Below, piece after piece: positions 36,795 through 46,405 of a DNA stretch of 64,000 bases. The stretch is taken from contig SFKS01000001.1 in the NCBI GenBank assembly GCA_004554705.1, positions 124,001-188,000 of the forward strand, given 5' to 3'. The stretch is from Clostridiales bacterium (GTDB taxonomy: Bacteria > Bacillota > Clostridia > TANB77 > CAG-508). A program made the position numbers and the translations under genes. How positions within the stretch are numbered: position 1 is the stretch's first letter; each line of letters opens with the position of its first letter. The notes beneath the pieces were generated by a model, which had not been told where the DNA came from, did not search any database, and saw only the letters and a program-made list of their open reading frames with translations.

Positions 36795-37153
36795 ATTCTA
36801 ATAATATAAATGATTGCAATTATCAATGTGATTGTAGCCAAAATGAATCAGAAGAAGCTGTTTTACCTATTATGGAGCTTCCTGAAAGTCAACAATGTCC
36901 AAGAGATTGCAAAAGAGAAGAAATGATAATGAAGATTAAGGAATTGGATTTTGCTGTTGAAGATTTAGCTTTGTATTTAGATACTCATCCCGATGATAGA
37001 AGAGCTTTATGTTTGCATAATACTTATGCAAAACAACTTAAAGAATTAAAGGATAAATATCAAAGAGTTTATGGACCTCTTACAATAGATTATCCTTGCA
37101 ATAAGTGGAGATGGCTTGAAGAACCATGGCCTTGGGAAAGGGGGAATTATTAA
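36788..37153 (+). CDS. cotJB: Spore coat protein CotJB
   Basis: The 121-residue protein has the CotJB domain: IKELDFAVEDLALYLDTHPDD, LHNTYAKQLKELKDKYQRVYGPL and the C-terminal WLEEPWPWE. The ATG overlaps the cotJA stop (ATGTTAA), and its own TAA overlaps the cotJC ATG, so the three genes are translationally coupled. Confidence 0.94.
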   Translation: MLNSNNINDCNYQCDCSQNESEEAVLPIMELPESQQCPRDCKREEMIMKIKELDFAVEDLALYLDTHPDDRRALCLHNTYAKQLKELKDKYQRVYGPLTIDYPCNKWRWLEEPWPWERGNY

Positions 37154-37762
37154 TGTGGACTTATAATAAAACTTTAGAGTATCCAATAAATATAAAATGC
37201 AGAAATCCTAGGTTAGCTAAATTTATAATATCGCAATATGGTGGACCAAATGGGGAGCTTGGTGCTTCTTTAAGATACTTATCTCAGAGATTTAGCATGC
37301 CAGATCAAAAGTCAAAAGCTATTTTAAATGATATAGGTACAGAAGAACTTCGGTCATTTAGAAATGGTTGGAGCTATAGTTCATCAATTAACAGATGGGT
37401 GTTCTGCAGAAGAATTGGAAAAAGCAGGTCTTGGCTCTTATTATACAGATAATGGCTGGGGAGTATTCCCTCAATCAGCTGCAGGTATACCTTGGTCAGC
37501 TTCAACTATAGCCGTTACAAGTGACCCTATTGCAGACTTGCAAGAAGATTTAGCAGCAGAGCAAAAGGCTCGTGCAACTTATGAAAAACTCATCGATTTA
37601 GTTGGAGATGATCCAGATGTTTTAGATCCACTTCGTTTCTTAAGGGAACGAGAAGTTGTTCATTTTCAAAGATTTGGTGAGGCTTTACGTGGAGTTCAGG
37701 AAAAGCTTGCAGAAAAAAAATATTTCGTAAATGATAATAATAATTGTATGTATAATAGATAA
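37153..37762 (+). CDS. cotJC: Spore coat manganese-catalase-like CotJC, +1 frameshift at CGG
   Basis: CotJC is a di-manganese catalase-like coat protein. The frame starting MWTYNKTLEYPINIKCRNP meets CGG at 37351-37353 (codon 67). Skipping C turns TEELRSFRNG into TEELGHLEMVGAIVHQL, the metal-binding helix (E, H), and the protein continues to 202 residues with EREVVHFQRFGEAL, the second metal site. Without the shift nearly all the catalase domain is lost. The start overlaps the cotJB stop. Confidence 0.93.
37351..37353 (+). other. Putative +1 frameshift site (GAA CTT CGG T)
   Basis: Skipping C gives EELGHLEMVG, the invariant metal-ligand motif of CotJC. Confidence 0.93.
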
Positions 37763-37816
37763 ATCTAAGGAGCCGTTTTTGCCGTACCTACTGGGCAAAA
37801 TCTCCGTCGCACATTA

Positions 37817-37847
37817 AAAGAGAGGGATACATGAGTATCCCTCTTTG
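37817..37847. terminator. Bidirectional terminator after cotJC
   Basis: AGAGGGATAC/GTATCCCTCT stem with a 4-base loop; the T-run on the minus strand ends the 79-residue ORF, and on the + strand it could end cotJABC. Confidence 0.75.
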
Positions 37848-37850
37848 GAG

Positions 37851-38090
37851 TCACATACGGCAGTAGACCGTTACCACCTCCTCTGAACAAAATTCCTCCG
37901 GAAAATGTTTTAATATTTCACTTTTTTCAGAGGCGTTGGCCTTTCGGTATCCACACCTTTCAAGGTCTGGAACTTCCCCTGCTACAGCAAGGCCTTGTGT
38001 AACTTTTCCATCTTTTGAGATGGAAAAGCTTACAACTATGTTTCCTTTTTTCCGCAATTCATCTGCGGTTGTCATTACTGATTTGAACAT
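37851..38090 (-). CDS. Small protein of unknown function, atypical base composition
   Basis: The 79-residue ORF has a strong AAGGAGG ribosome binding site and a terminator. It shows no signal peptide and three Cys in the C-terminal half (ERCGY, EFCSEE, VYCRM). No family is recognised. The composition is higher in GC than the neighbours, and DELRKKG is encoded with CGG for Arg; shifting at that codon would lead to no longer product. It and phoH are the only genes here using CGG as sense, so both may have come from the same kind of donor. Confidence 0.65.
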   Translation of the reverse strand: MFKSVMTTADELRKKGNIVVSFSISKDGKVTQGLAVAGEVPDLERCGYRKANASEKSEILKHFPEEFCSEEVVTVYCRM

Positions 38091-38165
38091 ATTTTCCTCC
38101 TTGATTTTAACTCTTTCGAGTTTTTATAATGATATTATACCATATTTTTTATCAAATGTAAAATT

Positions 38166-39269
38166 TTACTCTGTTTTTTCTTGCCATACTGGTTTTCCTG
38201 TATATTCTAAAGCTTTTTCTTCTCCTGTTAATACTCTTAATGTTCCATTTGCCAATGCTTCCATTTCTTCTTCTCCTGGCATTACTACTACTTTTCCTAT
38301 ATATGATACATAGTCTTTTATAGCTTCTACTAATTCTTTATCATTTGCTATGCCACCTGTTAAAATTATTGCCTGCACATCTCCTTTTAATATAACACTA
38401 TATGCTCCGATTGCTTTTGCTATTTGATAAATCATTGAATCATATACAAGCTTTGCAAATTTATTTCCATTTCTTATCATTTCTTTTACTTCTATTGCAT
38501 CACTTGTACCTAATAGGGAAACTAAGCCGCCTTTTTTAGAGACTAAGTCTTTCATCTCTTGCTTTGTGTATTTCCCAGAGTAGCATAAATCTACTAAACT
38601 TCCTGCTGGTATAGAACCACTTCTAGTAGGGGTAAATGGTCCATCTCCTTCAGAAGCGTTGTTTACATCTACAACTCTTCCTTTTTTGTGTGCTCCTATA
38701 GAAATTCCTCCACCCATATGGACTACTATTAAATTTAAATCTTCATATTTTTTATTAATACTTTTTGCATATTTATATGCAGTTTCTTTTTGATTTAATG
38801 CATGGAACATACTCTCATTATATATTCCTTTTATTCCTGTTATTCTTGTTATTTCTTCTTTTTCGTCAACATTTACTGGGTTTACAACAAAACATTTTTT
38901 ATTATTCCTTTGTGCTAGGTCATATGCTATTTGTGGACCTAAGACTGAAGCATGTTGCATTGTATATCCAATTCTAGCATGTTCTAATAATAGTTTATTT
39001 ATATTATATGTACCTCCTTTTAGAGATACTAATCCTCCTCCTCTGCCTGAAAACGCATCTATTGTTTCTAATTTGACATTGTTATTTTTTAATGCTTCTA
39101 GCACCATTTCTGTTCGATATGGCAATTGTTCTGATATTGTTTTAAACTTAGCTAGTGTTCCTGCTTCATGTGTTAAATTCTCTTTAAATATCAACTTTTC
39201 ATTATCGAAAAGTGCAATTTTTGTTGATGTTGATCCTGGATTGATTGTTAATATTCTATATTTTTCCAT
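38166..39269 (-). CDS. buk: Butyrate kinase
   Basis: Buk converts butyryl-phosphate and ADP to butyrate and ATP in butyrate fermentation. The protein (367 residues from the chosen start) has ILTINPGSTSTKIALFDNE, FSGRGG, MGGGISIGAHKKGRVVDVNNASEGDGPF and LTGGIANDKE, typical of Buk and not of acetate kinase. I start at MEKYRIL because GGAGGG lies just upstream. The partner ptb is not here. Confidence 0.93.
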   Translation of the reverse strand: MEKYRILTINPGSTSTKIALFDNEKLIFKENLTHEAGTLAKFKTISEQLPYRTEMVLEALKNNNVKLETIDAFSGRGGGLVSLKGGTYNINKLLLEHARIGYTMQHASVLGPQIAYDLAQRNNKKCFVVNPVNVDEKEEITRITGIKGIYNESMFHALNQKETAYKYAKSINKKYEDLNLIVVHMGGGISIGAHKKGRVVDVNNASEGDGPFTPTRSGSIPAGSLVDLCYSGKYTKQEMKDLVSKKGGLVSLLGTSDAIEVKEMIRNGNKFAKLVYDSMIYQIAKAIGAYSVILKGDVQAIILTGGIANDKELVEAIKDYVSYIGKVVVMPGEEEMEALANGTLRVLTGEEKALEYTGKPVWQEKTE

Positions 39270-39298
39270 ATTTCCCTCCAATATTATTATATGCATTT

Positions 39299-41956
39299 TT
39301 ATTTTAAAGTTTTTATTCTTTCTTCTATATTTTTTAACATTTCATTGAATTTTACCAGTTTTTCTTTTTCTTCTTCCACTTTAGAAATTGGTGCTTTTGC
39401 TAAGAATCCTGGATTTCCTAGCATTTTGTCTGTCTTTCCTTTTTCAATTAGTATTTTTTCTTTTTCCTTTTCGAGTCTTTGCATTTCTTCTTCTATATCT
39501 ACTAAGTCTTGGAATGGTATAAATACTTCTAGTTCTTTAGTTACTATATTTACAGCATTTTGTGGAATATTTGTTTTTTCTTCTTTAATTTCTATCTCAT
39601 CTCCAAATCCTAATTTTTGGATAAATCCTTTTGATGCTTCAATTACTTGTTTATATTCTGGTTCTGCTATAAATATTAGTTTTGATTTTTTTGATGGATG
39701 TACATTCATTTTTGTTCTTACATTTCTTATTCCTGTTATAACTTCTTTAAGTTCTTCTAATTGTTCTTCTTCTTTTTTGAAGTTTAAAGCTTCATTATAT
39801 TCAGGATATTTTGCTATCATTATGCTTTCATCATTATTGTATAATTCTTTATATATTTTTTCTGTTACAAATGGCATAAATGGATGTAATAATTTTAGTG
39901 CATCCTGTAATACTTTGTTTAATACATATTGGGCTGTTGCTCTTGTTGGATTTTCTTTGTCATATAATCTTGTTTTTACGATTTCTATATACCAATCGCA
40001 AAATTCATTCCAAATAAATGTATATATTTTATCTATTGCTACTCCCAAGTCGTAGTTTTCCATATTTATAACTATTTCTTTTACTAATGTGTTTAATTTT
40101 GATATTATCCATTTGTCTTCTAAACAGAATTCAGAGTTTAGAATTTGGAGTTCGGATTTAAGTAGATCTTGGTCGGCATCTTCTAAGTTCATTAATACGA
40201 ATTTAGCTGCATTCCATATTTTGTTTCCAAAGTTGCTTGACACTTCAAGTTTTTCAGGCATAAATCTCATGTCATTTCCTGCTGACGTTCCTGATATTAA
40301 TGAATATCTTAAGCTATCTGTACCGTATTTTTCTATTACATCTAGTGGATCTATTCCGTTTCCTAAACTTTTAGACATTTTTCTTCCTTGGCTGTCTCTT
40401 ATTATTCCATGTATGAATACATCTTTAAAAGGCACTTCTCCCATCTGTTCGAGTGACGAGAACATCATTCTTACTACCCAAAAGAAGATTATATCATATG
40501 CTGTTACTAATGTACTTGTTGGGAAAAATGTTTTTAAGTCATCTGTTTCTTCTGGCCAACCAAGTGTTGAAAATGGCCACAATGCTGAACTAAACCATGT
40601 ATCTAATGTATCTTCATCTCTTTTTAGGTTGTGTCCTCCACATTTTGAACATTTTTCTGGAGTTTCTATTTCAACATTTATTTCTCCACAGTCTTTACAA
40701 TAATATGCTGGTATTTGATGCCCCCACCAAATTTGACGTGATATACACCAGTCTTGTATGTTTTCTAACCAATTAAAATATGTTTTTTCGAATTTTTCTG
40801 GCACAAATCTTGTTTTTCCTGTTTTAACTGCTTCTATTGCTGGTTTTGCTAGTTCCTTCATTGCAACAAACCATTGGTCTGATATTTTTGGTTCTACTGT
40901 TGTGCCACATCTATCATGTTTTGAAACATTGTGTGTATAGTTTTCTATCTTTACAAGTGCCCCTATTTCTTGTAATTTTTCTACTATTCTTTTTCTTGCT
41001 TCATACATATCTAGTCCTTTATATTCTGGAACTAAATCGTTCATTTTGAAGTTTTCATCAAATACTTCTATTATTTCTAAATTATGTGTTAATCCTGCTT
41101 GATAGTCATTTGGATCATGTGCTGGTGTGATTTTAACACAACCTGTTCCGAATTCTTTTTCTACAAATTTATCTGCTATTATTGGGATTTCTTTATTCAT
41201 TATAGGTAATATACATTTTTTGCCTACTAGGTCTTTGTATCTTTCATCTTCTGGATGTACTGCAATTGCTGTGTCTCCTAGCATTGTCTCTGGTCTTGTT
41301 GTTGCTACTGTTAAATATTTATCTTCTCCTACAACTTTATATCTTATATGCCATAAGTGTGTTGGTTCTTCTTCATATATTGCTTCTGCATCTGATATGG
41401 AAGTATGGCAAGAAGGACACCAGTTTATCATTCTCTTACCTCTGTAAATTAGCCCTTTGTCATATAACTTTTTAAAAACAACAAGTACTGCTTTTGAAAG
41501 TCCCTCATCCATTGTAAATCTTGAACGTGACCAGTCTGCTGAACATCCTAATCTTTTTTGTTGTTTTACTATTGTTCCTCCATATTCCTCCGTCCATTTC
41601 CATGCTTCTTCTAGAAATTTTTCTCTTCCCAAATCATGTTTATCTATTCCTTCTTTTTTTAACTTTTCTACTATTTTTACCTCTGTCGAGATTGCTGAAT
41701 GGTCTGTTCCTGGAAGCCATAAAGTATTGTAACCTTGCATTCTTTTGTATCTTATTAAAATATCTTGTAATGTTCCGTCTAGTGCATGTCCCATATGTAA
41801 CTTTCCTGTAACATTTGGTGGTGGCATCATTATACAATATGTTCCCTTTTCTTTATTTCCACTTGGCTTAAAATATCCTTTTTCTTCCCAATTCTTATAT
41901 ATTTTTTCTTCAAATTCGTTTGGATTATATTTGCCATCTAAATTATGTTTACTCAT
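39299..41956 (-). CDS. valS: Valyl-tRNA synthetase
   Basis: ValS charges tRNA-Val. The 885-residue protein has the HIGH motif as PPPNVTGKLHMGHAL, KMSKSLGNG, a CP1 editing domain, a zinc-like CKDCGEI...CSKCGGH in the middle, and the C-terminal coiled-coil domain (EMQRLEKEKEKILIEK). AGGAGG precedes the ATG. It is downstream of sigA on the same strand, separated by a palindromic hairpin. No CGG codon in 885 codons. Confidence 0.97.
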   Translation of the reverse strand: MSKHNLDGKYNPNEFEEKIYKNWEEKGYFKPSGNKEKGTYCIMMPPPNVTGKLHMGHALDGTLQDILIRYKRMQGYNTLWLPGTDHSAISTEVKIVEKLKKEGIDKHDLGREKFLEEAWKWTEEYGGTIVKQQKRLGCSADWSRSRFTMDEGLSKAVLVVFKKLYDKGLIYRGKRMINWCPSCHTSISDAEAIYEEEPTHLWHIRYKVVGEDKYLTVATTRPETMLGDTAIAVHPEDERYKDLVGKKCILPIMNKEIPIIADKFVEKEFGTGCVKITPAHDPNDYQAGLTHNLEIIEVFDENFKMNDLVPEYKGLDMYEARKRIVEKLQEIGALVKIENYTHNVSKHDRCGTTVEPKISDQWFVAMKELAKPAIEAVKTGKTRFVPEKFEKTYFNWLENIQDWCISRQIWWGHQIPAYYCKDCGEINVEIETPEKCSKCGGHNLKRDEDTLDTWFSSALWPFSTLGWPEETDDLKTFFPTSTLVTAYDIIFFWVVRMMFSSLEQMGEVPFKDVFIHGIIRDSQGRKMSKSLGNGIDPLDVIEKYGTDSLRYSLISGTSAGNDMRFMPEKLEVSSNFGNKIWNAAKFVLMNLEDADQDLLKSELQILNSEFCLEDKWIISKLNTLVKEIVINMENYDLGVAIDKIYTFIWNEFCDWYIEIVKTRLYDKENPTRATAQYVLNKVLQDALKLLHPFMPFVTEKIYKELYNNDESIMIAKYPEYNEALNFKKEEEQLEELKEVITGIRNVRTKMNVHPSKKSKLIFIAEPEYKQVIEASKGFIQKLGFGDEIEIKEEKTNIPQNAVNIVTKELEVFIPFQDLVDIEEEMQRLEKEKEKILIEKGKTDKMLGNPGFLAKAPISKVEEEKEKLVKFNEMLKNIEERIKTLK

Positions 41957-41995
41957 ATATATCCTCCTATCTTTTATTTATGTATGGTGAGCGAC

Positions 41996-42014
41996 GGGCG
42001 ACCATTGGTCGCCC
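41996..42014. repeat. Dispersed palindrome, copy 1
   Basis: A 19-base perfect palindromic element GGGCGACCATTGGTCGCCC between sigA and valS, framed by TGTATGG/CCATACA outer arms. The same 19 bases occur near 62,590. Confidence 0.85.
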
Positions 42015-42035
42015 CTCCATACATTTTTAAATTTC

Positions 42036-43166
42036 TTAATTCATATAATCGCGTAAGCGTTTACTTCTACTTGGATGTCTTAGTTTTCGTAAAGCTTTTG
42101 CTTCTATTTGTCTTATTCTCTCTCTTGTGACTTCAAATTCTTTTCCTACCTCTTCAAGTGTTCTTGCTCTTCCATCTTCTAGTCCAAATCTTAGCTTTAA
42201 CACTTTTGCTTCTCTTGGTGTTAGTGTATTCATTACTTCATCTAGCTGTTCTTTCATTAGTGTGAATGAGGCAGAGTCTTGAGGAGCTGGGCTATCTTCA
42301 TCTTGTATGAAATCTCCTAAATGACTATCATCTTCTTCTCCTATTGGGGTCTCTAGTGAAACAGGATCTTGTGCTATTTTTTGTATTTCCATTACTTTTT
42401 CAACGCTTAAATCCATTTCTTTAGCTATTTCTTCCGGAGTTGGTTCTCTTCCTAGTCTTTGTAATAATAGTCTTGAGGTGCGTATTAATCTATTTATTGT
42501 TTCTACCATATGAACTGGTATTCTTATTGTTCTAGCTTGGTCTGCTATGGCTCTTGTTATTGCTTGTCTTATCCACCATGTGGCATAAGTACTGAATTTA
42601 TATCCTTTTGTATAGTCAAATTTTTCAACTGCTTTTATTAAACCCATATTTCCTTCTTGAATTAAATCTAGGAATAGTAATCCTCTTCCAACATATTTTT
42701 TAGCTATACTGACGACTAATCTTAGGTTTGATTCTGCTAATTTTTGTTTTGATTCTTCGTCTCCATCTAATATTCTTTTTGCTAATTCTAGTTCTTCATC
42801 AAATGAAAGTAATTCAATTTTTCCAATTTCACGTAAATACATTCTAACTGGATCATCAGTGTTTACTCCTTCAAAGTTCATAGAATCTATATCATCTAAT
42901 TTTAAGTCTTCTACTTCTTTTAAGTCTTCTACGTCTGGTTCTTCCAAATCATCTTTTAGTACATCTACTCCCATTTCTTCCATTACATCAAACACTTTAT
43001 CTATTTGTTCAGGGTTCACTTCTCCTAGTTCTGTCGCTAACTCTCCATATGTTATATTGCCCTTTTCTTTTGCTTTCTTAATTATATCTGTTACTTTTTG
43101 TTCAGTAGTCTGATTGTTTGGGTTTTCTTCTTTTTTTTCTATATTAATATTCTTTTCTTCTTCCAT
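42036..43166 (-). CDS. sigA: Primary sigma factor SigA (RpoD)
   Basis: SigA directs housekeeping transcription. The 376-residue protein has an acidic N-terminal region 1.1, region 2 ([34 protein letters not shown]), region 3, and region 4.2 ([19 protein letters not shown]). It follows dnaG by about 25 bases, the conserved dnaG-sigA operon. No CGG codon. Confidence 0.97.
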   Translation of the reverse strand: MEEEKNINIEKKEENPNNQTTEQKVTDIIKKAKEKGNITYGELATELGEVNPEQIDKVFDVMEEMGVDVLKDDLEEPDVEDLKEVEDLKLDDIDSMNFEGVNTDDPVRMYLREIGKIELLSFDEELELAKRILDGDEESKQKLAESNLRLVVSIAKKYVGRGLLFLDLIQEGNMGLIKAVEKFDYTKGYKFSTYATWWIRQAITRAIADQARTIRIPVHMVETINRLIRTSRLLLQRLGREPTPEEIAKEMDLSVEKVMEIQKIAQDPVSLETPIGEEDDSHLGDFIQDEDSPAPQDSASFTLMKEQLDEVMNTLTPREAKVLKLRFGLEDGRARTLEEVGKEFEVTRERIRQIEAKALRKLRHPSRSKRLRDYMN

Positions 43167-43191
43167 AATATCCCCCTTTTGTAAAAAAACT

Positions 43192-44958
43192 CTACTTTAT
43201 TAATTTTTTTTCTATTATTATTTCATTTATTTCTTCAATTATTTTTTCTTTTTCTTCTTTTGTTAAATTTTGTTGTTGCTGTTGTTCTAAAAGTTCCATT
43301 TTTCTAGTGTCTAATTTTTCAATTTTATATGTGTTTATAATATTTCTTATTGCTTTTTCGTCATTTTTTATTTCATATTCCTCTGCCATGATTTCTGTCA
43401 ATCTGCTTATAACTTCTTCATCGTGCATAAAAAAGGTTATTACATCATTTATATTACTATTTCCTTTTTCATATTCTTCATACAGTTTTCTTAATATTTT
43501 CTTATTTACATCAGATTTAAAATCTTCTACTTTGATTTCATTTTTTATTTGTTCATACGCTTTTTCTTGAATTAGTAAGGCAATTATTGATTTTTCTCTT
43601 TCAATAAGCTTTTTTTCTACATTTTCTTTTTTAATAATTGCTTGTGGTTTTCTTTCAAGAATTTTTGCTGTTATTCTTTTACCGCTCATTTTATTTATTT
43701 CTGCATAGAGTGCTTCTTTGGAAATATTGTATTCTTCTGCCATTCTGTCTATATATAGCTCTTGTTCAATTTTGCTTTCTACTGTGGTTAATAACTTTGC
43801 GGTTTCTTTTAAAAATTTTATTTTGTCATTTACATTATTTAAATCTAGTGATTTTTTCAATACCTTTGTTTTAAATTCAATTAATGATATTGCATTGTCT
43901 ACAAGCATATTGAAGCGTCCATTACCATATTTAATAACATACTCGTCTGGGTCTTTTGCTCCCTCCATTTGCAATATTCTAACATCACAACCTGCACTTG
44001 TAAGTATTTCTAGTCCTCTTAAAGTAGCAGTTTGACCTGCTCCATCTGAATCATAAGCTATTATTACCTTTTCGGTGTATTTTCTAAGTAGTCTTGCTTG
44101 TCCTTCTGTAAGTGATGTTCCAAGTGATGCTACAGCATTTGGTATTCCTCTTTGATGAAGTGACACTGCATCCATATATCCTTCCACCATAATTATTTTA
44201 TCTAGTTTTGTACCTTTAGCTATATTTAATGCATATAGGTTTTTACCCTTACTATACACTATTCCTTCTGGTGAATTTATATATTTAGGAAGTGAATTAT
44301 CTAGAACTCTTCCTCCAAATGCTATATATCTGTTTCTTATATCTTGTATTGGAAACATTAGTCTGTTTTTATATACATCATTGTATCCATAATTTGTCTT
44401 TTTTACTAAATTGGATGCTAATATTTGTTCTTCTGTAAAGCCTTTTTCTTTTAGCAATTTGTATACTTCATTTCCGCCGGTTGAATATCCTATCATAAAT
44501 TTTTTTAAGGTGTTATTATCTAATTTTCTTTTTTTAACATATTCTTGAGCTGGCTTAGCTATTGAAGTGTATAAATTTTGGTGATAAAAGTTTGCCACTA
44601 ATTCATTAATCTCATATATTTTTTGTTTTAGCATTTCTTTTTTTGTATCATTTGTATTATCTGATATAGGTAGTGGTATTCCCGCTTTTTCTGCTAATAT
44701 TTCTATAGCTTCTTTGTAATTTACATTATCTATTTTGCATATAAAACTGATTACATCTCCACCAATTCCACAGCCAAAGCAATGAAAAATTTGCTTATCA
44801 GCAGAAACAGAAAAAGAAGGCGTTTTTTCTTTATGAAAAGGACACAATCCCAAGAAATTTCTACCGCTTCTTTTTAATATTACATATTGTGATATGATAT
44901 CTACTATATCATTATTGGACTTTATATCATCAATAAAAGCTTCACTATATCGCACCAT
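43192..44958 (-). CDS. dnaG: DNA primase
   Basis: DnaG makes RNA primers for replication. The 588-residue protein has the zinc-binding [13 protein letters not shown]...CFGCG at residues about 37-60, the catalytic TOPRIM domain ([24 protein letters not shown]) and a C-terminal helicase-interaction domain. I start at MVRYSEAF because AAGGTG lies upstream; three codons earlier another start would overlap it. It heads the operon with sigA. Confidence 0.95.
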   Translation of the reverse strand: MVRYSEAFIDDIKSNNDIVDIISQYVILKRSGRNFLGLCPFHKEKTPSFSVSADKQIFHCFGCGIGGDVISFICKIDNVNYKEAIEILAEKAGIPLPISDNTNDTKKEMLKQKIYEINELVANFYHQNLYTSIAKPAQEYVKKRKLDNNTLKKFMIGYSTGGNEVYKLLKEKGFTEEQILASNLVKKTNYGYNDVYKNRLMFPIQDIRNRYIAFGGRVLDNSLPKYINSPEGIVYSKGKNLYALNIAKGTKLDKIIMVEGYMDAVSLHQRGIPNAVASLGTSLTEGQARLLRKYTEKVIIAYDSDGAGQTATLRGLEILTSAGCDVRILQMEGAKDPDEYVIKYGNGRFNMLVDNAISLIEFKTKVLKKSLDLNNVNDKIKFLKETAKLLTTVESKIEQELYIDRMAEEYNISKEALYAEINKMSGKRITAKILERKPQAIIKKENVEKKLIEREKSIIALLIQEKAYEQIKNEIKVEDFKSDVNKKILRKLYEEYEKGNSNINDVITFFMHDEEVISRLTEIMAEEYEIKNDEKAIRNIINTYKIEKLDTRKMELLEQQQQQNLTKEEKEKIIEEINEIIIEKKLIK

Positions 44959-45127
44959 TTTTAGCACCTTTCCTACTATATAATATTCGACATAAAGTTT
45001 TTTACACCTTCTTTTATTTACATAATTCGTGTTTTGTTTTGCTTACTTACTTTTTTTAAGTGTTTATGCATATTTTGTACATTTTTGTTAATAATATTAT
45101 TATAAATTTCTAGGAGGTGTATGTCTC
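44959..45127. promoter_or_regulatory. Divergent intergenic region of dnaG and the Asn-rich peptide gene
   Basis: On the + strand TTGTAC (45075) and TATTAT (45098) are 17 bases apart and precede AGGAGG of the peptide gene. No clear promoter for dnaG can be pointed to. Confidence 0.4.
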
Positions 45128-45235
45128 ATGTCAGAGAATAAAAATAACAAAAATAATAAGAACAACAAAAATAATAATAGAAATAATGAAAATAACAACA
45201 ATCAAAATGAAAGAAGCAATAATAACTGTAGATAA
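45128..45235 (+). CDS. Asn/Lys-rich small peptide, 35 residues
   Basis: The ORF starts MSENKNNKNN and ends SNNNCR, with Asn, Lys and a single terminal Cys. A good AGGAGG lies 10 bases upstream and a strong terminator follows 18 bases after the stop, which supports a real gene. Composition resembles low-complexity spore coat-associated peptides. No homologue is recognised; simple-sequence origin cannot be excluded. Confidence 0.6.
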   Translation: MSENKNNKNNKNNKNNNRNNENNNNQNERSNNNCR

Positions 45236-45253
45236 TTTTTCTATATGCTTATT

Positions 45254-45282
45254 CAAGAGGTTAAATGCCTCTTGTTTTTTTT
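45254..45282 (+). terminator. Intrinsic terminator of the Asn-rich peptide gene
   Basis: CAAGAGG/CCTCTTG and eight T. Confidence 0.9.
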
Positions 45283-45342
45283 CTTTTTTCTTATATTTTA
45301 TAATATAATTTAATATACTTGATTTTGAAAGGAAGGATTTTT

Positions 45343-46335
45343 GTGAAAAAATATAAATTAGCTATAATAGGTGCTACTGGTTTAGTTGGTAGAACTGCAA
45401 TTAAAGTTTTAGAGGAGAAAAATTTACCTATTGATAAATATGATTTTTTTGCTTCTAAAAACTCTGCTGGTACTATATTAACCTTATTAGGGGGAAAATA
45501 TTTTGTAAAAGAATTAACCCAAACTTCTTTTGATTCTGGTTTTGATTTTGCTATATTTTCTGCTGGGGGAGAAATTTCTAAAAGATTTGCACCAATTGCT
45601 GTTTCTAATGGATGTATTGTTATAGATAATAGCAGTGCTTTTAGAATGGAAGATAATGTTCCATTAGTTGTTCCTGAAGTTAACTTTGAAGATATTAAAA
45701 AACATAATGGTATAATTTCTAATCCTAATTGTTCTACAATTCAGGCTGTTGTCGCTTTAAAACCTCTTGATATGGAATATAAGATAAAAAGAATTGTATA
45801 TTCAACATATCAAGCTGTCTCTGGAGCTGGTCAAAAAGGAATTCAAGATTTAAAAGACACTTTAAATAATTTAAAGCCTAAAAAATTTCCTTATTCAATT
45901 GCTAACAATTGTTTACCACATATAGATGTTTTTACAGAAAGTGGCTATACAAAAGAGGAAATTAAGATGATTAATGAAACAAGAAAAATTCTTCATAGAC
46001 CAAATTTAAAGGTAACTGCTACAACAGTAAGAGTTCCAGTAATGAATTCCCATAGTGAATCTATTAATGTTGAATTTGAAAATGATTTTGATTTAGAAGA
46101 ATTAAAAGATGTGCTAAAAAATAGCCCTGGCATTGTTGTACAAGACGACCCAAAAAATAATATATATCCTTTAGCGACTCATGCTACAGGTTCTGATAAT
46201 GTTTTTGTTGGGAGAATTAGACGCGATGAAAGTGTTCCTTTTGGCATCAACTTATGGGTTGTTGCAGATAACATTAGAAAAGGAGCAGCCAGCAATGCAA
46301 TTCAAATTGTGGAAAAATTAATTAATAAGATTTAG
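45343..46335 (+). CDS. asd: Aspartate-semialdehyde dehydrogenase
   Basis: Asd reduces aspartyl-phosphate to aspartate semialdehyde for lysine, threonine, methionine and DAP. The 330-residue protein has LAIIGATGLVGRTAIKVLEE, the active-site NPNCSTIQ and YQAVSGAGQKG. I choose the GTG start after AAGGAAGG; the ORF is open eight codons further upstream. No CGG codon. A large inverted repeat follows. Confidence 0.95.
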   Translation: MKKYKLAIIGATGLVGRTAIKVLEEKNLPIDKYDFFASKNSAGTILTLLGGKYFVKELTQTSFDSGFDFAIFSAGGEISKRFAPIAVSNGCIVIDNSSAFRMEDNVPLVVPEVNFEDIKKHNGIISNPNCSTIQAVVALKPLDMEYKIKRIVYSTYQAVSGAGQKGIQDLKDTLNNLKPKKFPYSIANNCLPHIDVFTESGYTKEEIKMINETRKILHRPNLKVTATTVRVPVMNSHSESINVEFENDFDLEELKDVLKNSPGIVVQDDPKNNIYPLATHATGSDNVFVGRIRRDESVPFGINLWVVADNIRKGAASNAIQIVEKLINKI

Positions 46336-46341
46336 CTAGAC

Positions 46342-46402
46342 TGTCCTTTTCTGGGACAGTCCCATTTTTCGTCAGATTTTGGGACTGTTCCCAAAAAGGA
46401 CA
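46342..46402. repeat. Large inverted repeat between asd and spoIVB
   Basis: Two 22-base arms (TGTCCTTTT...GGGACAGTCCC and GGGACTGTTCCCAAAAAGGACA) flank a short spacer with an internal GGGACAGTCCC palindrome. It lies between convergent genes and may act as terminator. It resembles REP/palindromic mobile elements. Confidence 0.65.
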
Positions 46403-46405
46403 TAA

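Noticed and set aside
38166..39269. Acetate kinase
   Set aside because: The INPGSTSTK start and overall length are those of butyrate kinase.
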